The notes beneath the pieces are model-generated. The model did no database searches. It was not told the DNA's origin and saw nothing but the letters and a program-made list of their open reading frames with translations. From JAAUQA01 sp036351435 (GTDB lineage: Bacteria > Pseudomonadota > Gammaproteobacteria > Competibacterales > Competibacteraceae), in NCBI GenBank assembly GCA_036351435.1, contig JAZBPA010000436.1, positions 1-9,550 on the forward strand: a stretch of 9,550 bases of DNA, written 5' to 3'. The translations under genes and the position numbers were made by a program. Shown here in pieces: positions 1 through 5,888 of the stretch (its first letter is position 1; each line of letters opens with the position of its first letter).

Positions 1-1869
1 ACTGGAAATAGTGGCATCGGTAGAGCGGTAATACCGGAGTGTGGTTCCACCGGAAGCGCCATCGCCCTGATTTTTGACTGTTGCATTAACGGTGAATGAT
101 TGGCCTGGAGTGGGACTAGTATTGCTAACGCTTGGAGCAATGACCACTAAATCCGGGTTAGTTACTGAATTTACGGTAATCTGTACCCCAGCTGAGCAAT
201 TGTTACCGGTATTGGACTCACCACTCACCGAATCTACACAGGCACCGATCCAGTAGGTGCCTGGGCTACTCGGTGCAGTTGTCGATAGATTTTCCAGCGA
301 AGTGTCGTTAGGCGAAAGCCCGGACACTGGATCAGTGCCCAATGAGGTGTCCGTGCTGGAAATAGTGGCATCGGTGGAACGGTAATATCGGAGCGTGGTA
401 CTGCCGGAAGCGCCATCACCCTGATTTTTGACTGTTGCAGTAACGGTGAATGATTGGCCTGGTGTGAGATCGCTAGTGCTAGCGCTAGGATTAGTGACTA
501 CTAAGTCGGGCGTGGTCGTAACCGTTGAGCTACGATAATTACTGATTACCAAAGCAATTTCATTGAGTGTTCTTGCATTGTGGGCTGCATCAGGTCCCGC
601 AGCGATGCCCATTGGATTCCCTCCGAATGTAACGTTTGGGTTAGACCAATAGGGCAGTCTTTGGCAAAAGGTACCCTGATCACTGCACTCAGCATTGTAA
701 GCCATGACAGTACGCCAGCCATTACTCACATCAACATAGCCAAAGCCATAATTGAACAGTGTACTATCGTTGCCTGTCACATACCGATCATGATGCGCAC
801 TCATGTTATGGCCTGCTTCATGGCCAAAAGAGTAATTGCCTGTTGCACAATCGTATTGAACGACTCCAAAAGCAAAGTTTGGCGAGCCTGAAGCATTAGT
901 TAATCGATAGGCACAGCCACAGAAACCGCCACCATTTTTTACGAGAAGGCTAACGAGGTCAGCATTATAGGTATCCCGTAAGGCATGAATGTTATCAATA
1001 ACACCATCGGCAGGATTGGCTAACTGCTCTAGATCATCGGTCCCAACGCCACATAAATTGCCTGTTTCGTTATATGCCACCTCAGACTGTCCGACTAAAC
1101 GAAAACGAGGACTAACCCCGCTATTAATGAAACTGGTATTAGTTTCATCAATGGCCAACTGAATTAATGACGAAACATTAGCAGCACCCAATTGAGCCCT
1201 TACGTCGTCACTGTATAAAACTAAAACATCAATTTGGCTGCCATCGTCACTTTCAATCTCTGAATCAGTCAGAGCTAAACTAGAGGGAGAACCAAATTGG
1301 CTTGAGTTTTCAGATGAGTGCTCTCCATCAGAAAAACGGCCTTCATTAATTTCTTGAATAAAGTGAGCTTCATCAGGAAAACGGCTTTGATCAATTTCTT
1401 TAATAATATGTGTATCGTCTGAAGTTGGTCGAATTTGGTAAAAGGCATTATCAATTAGTATGTTGCCGGAAATTCTATTGCCATCAATAACTAAAATAAC
1501 TTGACCCTGCTCTACACCAACAGGCTTACCAAACCAAGTGTACTGAGTTATACTCCTGGTGACTGCTCGATCTATTCGCGCATCGATTATTACGTCGGGA
1601 AAAAGATTAAGGGTAATATTCTGTCTTATGGTTGCTTGACTCCCTGGAGTCCTTATCTCTTCTTCTAAAGCCAGCCAATCAATCGCTACAGGTCTGCTTC
1701 GAATGGTAGTCGTTTGTTCAAGAGTTGATGCAGATGATGCATGAGACTGTGGTGAAACGTTGAGGAATAAATTCATCGACGTTTGGTCAGCTCTTAATAG
1801 AGGAGATGCGGAGAATGAAAAGGCTAAAAATAGAATCGTAATTATTAGCTGGTAATTATATTTAAGCAT
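1..1869 (-). CDS. Secreted reprolysin-like zinc metalloprotease with C-terminal CARDB repeats (C-terminus cut by window edge)
   Basis: The frame is open from the ATG at 1869 to the left edge, giving 623 residues with no stop. Residues 1 to about 25 are a Sec-type signal peptide (lysine near the start, then a hydrophobic stretch LIITILFLAFSFSA), so the protein is exported. Residues 26-205 look like a pro-region and contain a 15-residue tandem duplication at 154-183. The catalytic domain runs from about 210 to 446: zinc motif HEAGHNMSAHHD with H350, E351, H354 and H360, Met-turn VMAY with M389, and the typical closing segment YWSNPNV...ARTLNEIA...NYR. From 454 come 118-residue repeats beginning PDLVV and containing PGQSFTV and NQGDGASG, which fit CARDB domains; one is complete and a second is cut. 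The family (M12B-like) normally has Gly where S357 stands. The Shine-Dalgarno is weak (GGTG about 6 bases before ATG). The substrate is unknown. The protease class is secure; the number of repeats beyond the edge is not known. Confidence 0.88.
   Translation of the reverse strand, partial: MLKYNYQLIITILFLAFSFSASPLLRADQTSMNLFLNVSPQSHASSASTLEQTTTIRSRPVAIDWLALEEEIRTPGSQATIRQNITLNLFPDVIIDARIDRAVTRSITQYTWFGKPVGVEQGQVILVIDGNRISGNILIDNAFYQIRPTSDDTHIIKEIDQSRFPDEAHFIQEINEGRFSDGEHSSENSSQFGSPSSLALTDSEIESDDGSQIDVLVLYSDDVRAQLGAANVSSLIQLAIDETNTSFINSGVSPRFRLVGQSEVAYNETGNLCGVGTDDLEQLANPADGVIDNIHALRDTYNADLVSLLVKNGGGFCGCAYRLTNASGSPNFAFGVVQYDCATGNYSFGHEAGHNMSAHHDRYVTGNDSTLFNYGFGYVDVSNGWRTVMAYNAECSDQGTFCQRLPYWSNPNVTFGGNPMGIAAGPDAAHNARTLNEIALVISNYRSSTVTTTPDLVVTNPSASTSDLTPGQSFTVTATVKNQGDGASGSTTLRYYRSTDATISSTDTSLGTDPVSGLSPNDTSLENLSTTAPSSPGTYWIGACVDSVSGESNTGNNCSAGVQITVNSVTNPDLVVIAPSVSNTSPTPGQSFTVNATVKNQGDGASGGTTLRYYRSTDATISS
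2..510 (-). repeat. Direct repeat with 354-bp period encoding CARDB units
   Basis: Bases 2-156 and 356-510 are direct copies exactly 354 bp (118 codons) apart inside the protease gene. Over the first 110 or so bases I count about nine or ten mismatches, i.e. above 90% identity, and the reading frame is kept. The copies code for the first part of CARDB repeat 2 and of CARDB repeat 1 respectively. The close DNA identity suggests recent duplication or gene conversion, and the array probably continues to the left of the window. Confidence 0.85.
1326..1415 (-). repeat. 45-bp in-frame tandem duplication in the protease pro-region
   Basis: Bases 1326-1370 and 1371-1415 are two adjacent, diverged copies of a 45-bp unit, starting catcagaaaaacggc and catcaggaaaacggc. 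They encode HIIKEIDQSRFPDEA (residues 154-168) and HFIQEINEGRFSDGE (residues 169-183). The following residues (HSSENSSQFG) may be a decayed third copy. The unit is charged and lies just before the catalytic domain, where a linker or activation region would be expected. Confidence 0.75.
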
Positions 1870-2307
1870 TGTATCACCGATGAAATATGCCAAAAGTATT
1901 AAAAAAACGCTCCATGTTCCGAAAAAAACAAGCAAATAGGAAGCCAAAATTTGTTTCGTGTCAGGGGTAGTTCAAGCATCTGGCTGATGAAGGTACACTA
2001 ATTAGCTTGAGGACTCTATAGCAGGAATATCCACCTGTGTCGAAAATGCCTGGACTAGGTTTGCCAACTATTTTCGCGCAACTGCTAGCTCAACTGGCAT
2101 CGGCTACAGACAAGTTATTAGCAGAAAGGTGTCACTTCGGACGTCACATGTTGACCAAGTAGTGGCGATTAAACGCTCGGAGGATATTTCGCATCTTCCA
2201 AGGCGTCATCTGAGGCGCAACAAAAAATGATGACGTTTATGTGAGTGATGTGAGTGTCAACTCAAGTGACATGCCAATCCTAAAGACCTATGACGTCGGA
2301 ATCTTCG
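1870..2307. other. Intergenic region upstream of the protease; no intact gene
   Basis: These 438 bases lie between the protease start and the terminator of the SulP gene. No open frame looks like a complete gene. The strand leading into the protease has two T runs (seven Ts each, around 1899-1926) but no good -35/-10 pair that I would defend. A hairpin-capable inverted repeat TCAAGC/GCTTGA (1972-1977 and 2005-2010) is too loose to call. The plus-strand frame from 2022 is listed separately as a possible gene remnant. Confidence 0.6.
2022..2307 (+). pseudogene. Possible decayed coding remnant, family unknown
   Basis: Reading the plus strand in the frame of the ATG at 2046 gives 38 residues of protein-like sequence (including GLGLPTIFAQLLAQLASATD), ended by TAG at 2157. 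The same frame continues with an arginine-rich stretch (WRLNARRIFRIFQGVI), a TGA at 2211, and then no stop until beyond the terminator of the neighbouring gene. Only two stops in this length of frame is suggestive of an old gene fragment, possibly a transposase or accessory gene, but I do not recognise the family and chance is a real alternative. Confidence 0.2.
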
Positions 2308-2338
2308 AAAAAACGAGAGCGTCACACAGACGCTCTCG
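2308..2338 (-). terminator. Rho-independent terminator of the SulP transporter gene
   Basis: A perfect 10-bp stem CGAGAGCGTC / GACGCTCTCG (2314-2323 and 2329-2338) encloses a 5-base loop. On the minus strand the stem is followed at once by six Ts (A2308-A2313 on the plus strand). It begins 10 bases after the stop codon of the SulP gene, exactly where an intrinsic terminator should be, and would keep transporter transcription from running into the protease gene. Confidence 0.93.
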
Positions 2339-2348
2339 GCCGCAAAGC

Positions 2349-3983
2349 CTATTTCAAAATTTCCAACGCACTTACCAAGGCAGTATTACGCTCTGCAAAT
2401 AATAACTCCGGCGGAAGTAACTTGAGTCGGTCCAGAAGTTGTCTGGTCTGCCCTGTCGCGCCGACAATGAGCACTCTACGATCCTGACTAAGTGCATCTT
2501 TGACAAGGTTTTCCAACGAAAGTGAAACAGTGACATCCAGCATGGGCACATCGCTTAAATCCAGGATCAACACTTCTGCGTTCTGCATAGCTGCTTGTTC
2601 CCGGGCAATGGCCTTAGCAACGCCAAAAATCATAGGTCCGCTCAAATAGAACAGCAGTACACGCCCCTGGGCCTGGTCCAATAACCGCCGTTCATCCTCG
2701 GTTAGCGGAACCTCATCATCGGCGTCAGTTACCGTCTTGATTTTTTGCGCCTGCAGATTGGACAGTCGGTCGATAGTCAGGATATTGGCGATAAAAACCC
2801 CGACACCAACCGCTACGATCAGGTCCACCAGAACAGTTAACAGCATGACGCCGTACATGATCAGTGCGCCAGAGAAGGAAACCCGATGGGCGCGGGTCAA
2901 AAAGCTCCAATCCAGAATATTGATACCCACTTTTAGAGCAATGCCGGCTAACACTGCAAGAGGAATATTTTCTGTCAATGGTGCTGCCCATAAAACCACT
3001 ACCAGCAACAGCAATGCCCTGGTAAGGCCTGATAATGCAGTCTGGGCACCGGTTTGAATATTGACCACCGTTCCCATTGTCGCCCCTGCTCCTGGTAGTC
3101 CTCCAAACAGTCCAGAGACCAGATTACCGATGCCTTGTCCGACCAGTTCCTTGTCGGATTTATGTTGGGTGCGAGTCAGACTGTCTGCAATCATGGCGGT
3201 TAGCACTGTGTCGATACAGCCCAACATCCCCAGAACGATACCATCCAGTACAATCTGAGTCATTTGCTCCGGCGAGAATACCGGTATCTGAATCGTCGGT
3301 AATCCCATCGGGATTTCACCAATAATTCTGATGTCGTGATTTTGAAAAAACACTACTGCAGCCAGGGTGCCGACTACCAATGCCAATAATTGGGGTGGCA
3401 CATAACGTTTTAACCGAGAGGGCACAATAAAAAGCATTACCAGTGTTAATGCCCCTAGAAAAAACTCGATATAATCAATATTTTTGAACAGCTCAGGTAA
3501 TTGCTGCAGCGTGCCTGGAACACCACCACCTGGACTCGCTTGCCCCAGAAATGGTGCGATCTGGAGGATGATCAGGATGATCCCGATCCCGGACATAAAT
3601 CCAGAAATTACGGTGTACGGCATCAAGGTAATATATTTGCCCAGCCTTAATGTGCCCAGCAGGATCTGAAATAGACCGGCAATCATCACTACAGTAAATG
3701 CCATTGCCAAACCCTGCTCAGGGTTCGCGGCAATCATGGTTGTTATGACGGCTGTCATGATCACGGTCATCGGCCCTGTTGGCTCTGAGATCAGAGTGGG
3801 TGTTCCGCCAAACAGGGCGGCAAAAAAACCAACACAAACCGCACCGTATAGTCCTGCAACGGGGCCGGCACCGGAAGCAACGCCGAATGCCAGTGCTAAC
3901 GGTAATGAAATGATGGCAGTCGTAACACCGCCGGACAAATCACCCCATAAGTTTCGCAAATGAATATGATTAGTTAAACTCAT
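2349..3983 (-). CDS. SulP-family anion permease with STAS domain, BicA-like sodium/bicarbonate symporter
   Basis: A 544-residue inner-membrane protein: a SulP transport domain of many hydrophobic helices (about 12-405) followed by a cytoplasmic STAS domain (about 438-544). It matches cyanobacterial BicA, as I remember that sequence, almost without gaps. Shared stretches include the N-terminus (TNxIHxRNLxGDL), GGTPTLISEPTGPMTV, MPYTVISGFMSGIGII, ADSLTRTxHxSxKELVGQGI and LSGPMIFGVAKAIA. Residues linked with the BicA sodium site fall at identical numbers: T69, D258, T262 and G304. The expected role is low-affinity, high-flux uptake of bicarbonate with sodium; sulfate or another anion remains possible because SulP specificities vary. 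The start is chosen because MSLTNHIHLRN aligns with the BicA N-terminus; no convincing Shine-Dalgarno precedes it. It is a single-gene unit with its own terminator (2308-2338) and a candidate promoter upstream. Confidence 0.9.
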   Translation of the reverse strand: MSLTNHIHLRNLWGDLSGGVTTAIISLPLALAFGVASGAGPVAGLYGAVCVGFFAALFGGTPTLISEPTGPMTVIMTAVITTMIAANPEQGLAMAFTVVMIAGLFQILLGTLRLGKYITLMPYTVISGFMSGIGIILIILQIAPFLGQASPGGGVPGTLQQLPELFKNIDYIEFFLGALTLVMLFIVPSRLKRYVPPQLLALVVGTLAAVVFFQNHDIRIIGEIPMGLPTIQIPVFSPEQMTQIVLDGIVLGMLGCIDTVLTAMIADSLTRTQHKSDKELVGQGIGNLVSGLFGGLPGAGATMGTVVNIQTGAQTALSGLTRALLLLVVVLWAAPLTENIPLAVLAGIALKVGINILDWSFLTRAHRVSFSGALIMYGVMLLTVLVDLIVAVGVGVFIANILTIDRLSNLQAQKIKTVTDADDEVPLTEDERRLLDQAQGRVLLFYLSGPMIFGVAKAIAREQAAMQNAEVLILDLSDVPMLDVTVSLSLENLVKDALSQDRRVLIVGATGQTRQLLDRLKLLPPELLFAERNTALVSALEILK

Positions 3984-4016
3984 AAAAGAAGACCGATAGT
4001 CGATAAGAAATTCTGA

Positions 4017-4037
4017 TCGATATAATCGTTATATCGA
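4017..4037. promoter_or_regulatory. Inverted repeat with 9-bp arms in the SulP leader, candidate operator
   Basis: The arms TCGATATAA (4017-4025) and TTATATCGA (4029-4037) are perfect inverted copies separated by TCG. The site lies 34-54 bases before the transporter ATG and downstream of the predicted promoter, so a protein bound here could block transcription. It also contains TATAAT on the plus strand, but no plus-strand -35 or gene fits. The binding protein is unknown; LysR-type regulators of carbon-uptake genes often use dyads of this general kind, which is inference only. Confidence 0.5.
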
Positions 4038-4082
4038 ATAGTATGCCAGTTAGGCTGGGCCATTAGCCTGTGGTTATTTAGA

Positions 4083-4111
4083 ATAATTGCGATAAATAAA
4101 TGGTGTGTCAA
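4083..4111 (-). promoter_or_regulatory. Candidate sigma-70 promoter for the SulP transporter gene
   Basis: On the minus strand a perfect -35 box TTGACA (4106-4111) is followed after 17 bases by AATTAT (4083-4088), a 4-of-6 match to the -10 consensus, within A+T-rich DNA. Transcription would begin near 4075 and leave a leader of about 92 bases holding the inverted repeat at 4017-4037. Confidence 0.5.
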
Positions 4112-4304
4112 TTATTTTTATTTATTTTTTGTTATCCTTGTTTCGGGAAAATCAGCCTGTCAGGCGCTTTGGTGGCGGCCTGCATATTAAGAAATATTTA
4201 GGTGGATCTCTATAACAGAGGGAGTTCAAGAAAATGGGTAATGGGCTTTAGTCGCGCAACTTGCCCTTAAAGCCGAGTCGACTTATAAGAGTCGAGCCAT
4301 AATA

Positions 4305-4350
4305 ACTCTACGGCTCTATTGCTGCCCGAAGCGGCAGAGATAGCCGGAGT
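4305..4350 (-). terminator. Long bulged hairpin just after gph, possible transcript end
   Basis: Read along the minus strand, seven bases after the gph stop codon a hairpin can form: ACTC/GAGT outer pairs, CGGCT/AGCCG with a 2-base bulge, then CTGCC/GGCAG around the 6-base loop GCTTCG. No T tract follows (next bases tattatgg), so it is not a classical intrinsic terminator. It may protect the 3' end of the rpe-gph transcript or act as a weak terminator together with the smaller hairpins beyond it. Confidence 0.4.
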
Positions 4351-4357
4351 CTAAATT

Positions 4358-5035
4358 TCAGTTAACTGTCCCGATCAACTTGGCCAATTCAGTCAAGGAC
4401 TCGATAACGACATCAGGTTGAGCGCTACGAATATCTTCCCCGTGATTATATCCGTATGGCACGGCGACCACCGGACACCCAGCATTGCGGGCTGCGCCGA
4501 CATCGTTTTTCGAATCGCCGACCATCAGCACCCGTTCTATCGCCACATTCAAACGCTGCGCTGTCATAAACAGGGCGTCCGGGGCCGGCTTTCTATTAGG
4601 CGCACACTCGCCGCCTAATACGGCCTTGAAAAAGTGTCCGATACCCAATTTATCCACTAGCGGTTCAGCAAAACGAGCCGGTTTGTTGGTAATACAAGCC
4701 AAGCTCAATCCGTTATCTTGCAGGGCATTTAGGCCATCTAAAACGCCGGGATACAGGCGACTGTGCAAACAGAGATTATCCTGATAAGCCGCTTCGAACA
4801 GAGGTCGGGCGGCTGCAACTTGATCGGCTGCGACATTACCCGCGAAATCATCCGCTAAGGCACGGCGAATCAAGTTCTCGGCCCCATTGCCTACCCATTG
4901 TCGAACCTTGTGCTCGCCGCGCGGTGGTAGTCCTAATTGACCCATCATGCTGTCCACAGCGACCGCCAAGTCGGGGACGCTATCCACCAAGGTACCGTCC
5001 AAATCGAAAAAAATCGCCTCAATGTTTTTGAACAT
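4358..5035 (-). CDS. gph: Phosphoglycolate phosphatase (HAD superfamily)
   Basis: A cytoplasmic 225-residue enzyme that hydrolyses 2-phosphoglycolate to glycolate and phosphate. This salvages the product of DNA 3'-end repair and, in carbon fixers, of RuBisCO oxygenation. All four HAD motifs are present: motif I DLDGTLVDS with nucleophile D11 and acid/base D13; motif II TNK (T116); motif III K149 in NRKPAPD; motif IV GDSKND with D174 and D178. A helical cap domain occupies about residues 18-90. Length and the GNGAENLI and YPGV segments are typical of Gph. It follows rpe with only three bases between stop and start (TGA GCT ATG), with GGAA inside the end of rpe as ribosome binding site, so the two are very likely translationally coupled. 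A generic HAD phosphatase is the alternative, but the rpe neighbour supports Gph. Confidence 0.93.
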   Translation of the reverse strand: MFKNIEAIFFDLDGTLVDSVPDLAVAVDSMMGQLGLPPRGEHKVRQWVGNGAENLIRRALADDFAGNVAADQVAAARPLFEAAYQDNLCLHSRLYPGVLDGLNALQDNGLSLACITNKPARFAEPLVDKLGIGHFFKAVLGGECAPNRKPAPDALFMTAQRLNVAIERVLMVGDSKNDVGAARNAGCPVVAVPYGYNHGEDIRSAQPDVVIESLTELAKLIGTVN

Positions 5036-5038
5036 AGC

Positions 5039-5710
5039 TCATTCCACTTTGGCGAGTTCAGCGCGCATCTCATTAATAGTGGCGCGATAATCCGGCGTAT
5101 TGAATATCGCCGAACCGGCCACGAATGTGTCGGCACCCGCTGCAGCAATTTCCCGAATGTTATCGGTTTTCACCCCACCGTCGATTTCCAGACGAATGGG
5201 ATAGCCGCTAGCATCAATCAACCGGCGCGCTTCCTGTAATTTGGTCAATGTGGTGGGGATGAAGCGCTGTCCGCCAAAACCGGGATTGACCGACATCAAG
5301 AGCACCATATCGATCTTATCCATCACGTACTGGAGATGACTGAGCGGGGTGGCCGGATTGAATACCAGACCCGCTTTACAGCCTTGATCCCGAATCAGCT
5401 GTAAACTGCGGTCAATGTGTTCACTCGCCTCCGGGTGGAAGGTAATGTAAGTCGCTCCGGCTTTGGCAAAATCCGCGATGATACGATCCACCGGTTTGAC
5501 CATCAGGTGGGCATCAATGGGTGCAGTGATCCCATATTTGCGCAAGGCTTCGCACACCAATGGGCCGATGGTGAGATTGGGCACGTAGTGATTGTCCATT
5601 ACGTCGAAATGCACGATGTCCGCACCCGCTTCCAATACGCGATCCACCTCTTCGCCGAGACGGGCGAAGTCTGCCGATAGGATTGAGGACGCTATTAAAT
5701 AGTCAGTCAT
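5039..5710 (-). CDS. rpe: Ribulose-phosphate 3-epimerase
   Basis: Interconverts D-ribulose 5-phosphate and D-xylulose 5-phosphate in the cytoplasm, for the pentose phosphate pathway and, where present, the Calvin cycle. The 223-residue protein is a complete TIM barrel. It shows IASSILSADFARLGEE at the start, VHFDVMDNHYVPNLTIGP with metal ligand H34 and catalytic D36, DAHLMVKP with metal ligand H68, the phosphate loop VNPGFGGQ, and LEIDGGV with D177, then VAGSAIF. The frame is open to an ATG at 5773, but I choose the ATG at 5710 because MTDYLIASSILSADF aligns with known Rpe N-termini while the extra 21 upstream residues do not; a weak GAG Shine-Dalgarno lies about six bases upstream. It is the first gene of the rpe-gph operon and diverges from the suf operon. 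Confidence 0.96.
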   Translation of the reverse strand: MTDYLIASSILSADFARLGEEVDRVLEAGADIVHFDVMDNHYVPNLTIGPLVCEALRKYGITAPIDAHLMVKPVDRIIADFAKAGATYITFHPEASEHIDRSLQLIRDQGCKAGLVFNPATPLSHLQYVMDKIDMVLLMSVNPGFGGQRFIPTTLTKLQEARRLIDASGYPIRLEIDGGVKTDNIREIAAAGADTFVAGSAIFNTPDYRATINEMRAELAKVE

Positions 5711-5791
5711 GATTAACTCGTTGGTCAGTAGCTTTCGCGGGGCACTGTACCGGATTCCTGCAAGCTTGCCCACCAGCGAACAAATCTCATC

Positions 5792-5818
5792 TCTCTACCC
5801 CAATATAACGCTTGTCAA
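5792..5818 (-). promoter_or_regulatory. Weak candidate promoter for rpe-gph
   Basis: On the minus strand TTGACA (5813-5818) is a perfect -35 box, but the best -10 is only TAGAGA (5792-5797) at a short 15-base spacing. The -35 overlaps the suf -35 on the other strand in the near-palindrome CTTGTCAAG. The divergent position makes a promoter here likely, but its exact place is unsure. Confidence 0.3.
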
Positions 5819-5840
5819 GTCTTGGATTTGGAACTATTCT
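5812..5840 (+). promoter_or_regulatory. Candidate sigma-70 promoter of the suf operon
   Basis: TTGTCA (5812-5817, 5 of 6 matches to TTGACA) and TATTCT (5835-5840, 4 of 6 matches to TATAAT) are spaced by the ideal 17 bases. Transcription would begin near 5847, about 42 bases before the ATG of the regulator gene, and run through the regulator and sufBCD. No other pair in the 178-bp divergent region scores as well by eye. Confidence 0.6.
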
Positions 5841-5846
5841 AACTTC

Positions 5847-5871
5847 ATATAGGACTAATTCAGTACAGATT
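5847..5871. promoter_or_regulatory. IscR type-1-like operator in front of the suf operon
   Basis: The core GACTAATTCAGT (5853-5864), followed by A, matches 12 of the 13 positions of the IscR type-1 core GACTRWWWYAGTC, and ATA stands at the expected place upstream (5847-5849). Over the whole 25-base site I count 18 matches to the E. coli consensus as I remember it; the weaker half is the right side. It begins at the predicted transcription start, where a bound Rrf2 protein carrying an iron-sulfur cluster would repress. The obvious ligand is the Rrf2 protein encoded at 5889. Confidence 0.55.
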
Positions 5872-5888
5872 AAGTCGAGCAATCTCCT

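Larger units (their letters stand above)
3984..4357. other. Intergenic region between the SulP gene and gph
   Basis: These 374 bases contain no gene. The half nearest the SulP gene is A+T-rich and carries the candidate promoter (4083-4111) and the inverted repeat (4017-4037). The half nearest gph is rich in short inverted repeats: GGCTTTA/TAAAGCC (about 4243-4275), CGACT/AGTCG (about 4279-4294) and the long hairpin at 4305-4350. A bulged stem with CAGG/CCTG ends lies near 4160-4184. No tRNA or known riboswitch is recognisable to me. Confidence 0.6.

Noticed and set aside
74..891. Plus-strand open frames of 60-103 codons across the protease gene
   Set aside because: They are antisense to a continuous minus-strand frame with signal peptide, zinc motif and repeats, and their translations look like nothing known.
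2233..2275. GTGAGTG repetitions and a loose inverted repeat around GTCAACTCAAGTGAC
   Set aside because: The arms match over only four bases and the repeats are too short and imperfect to call a site or a CRISPR-like array.
2140..2297. Several TGACGT/ACGTCA words upstream of the protease
   Set aside because: There is no constant spacing or orientation, and short words of this kind can recur by chance.
4021..4026. A perfect TATAAT on the plus strand between the SulP gene and gph
   Set aside because: No -35 box lies at a workable distance and no plus-strand gene follows; it is better explained as part of the inverted repeat.
5711..5773. An upstream in-frame start that would lengthen Rpe by 21 residues
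   Set aside because: The extension does not align with known Rpe N-termini, whereas the internal start at 5710 does.
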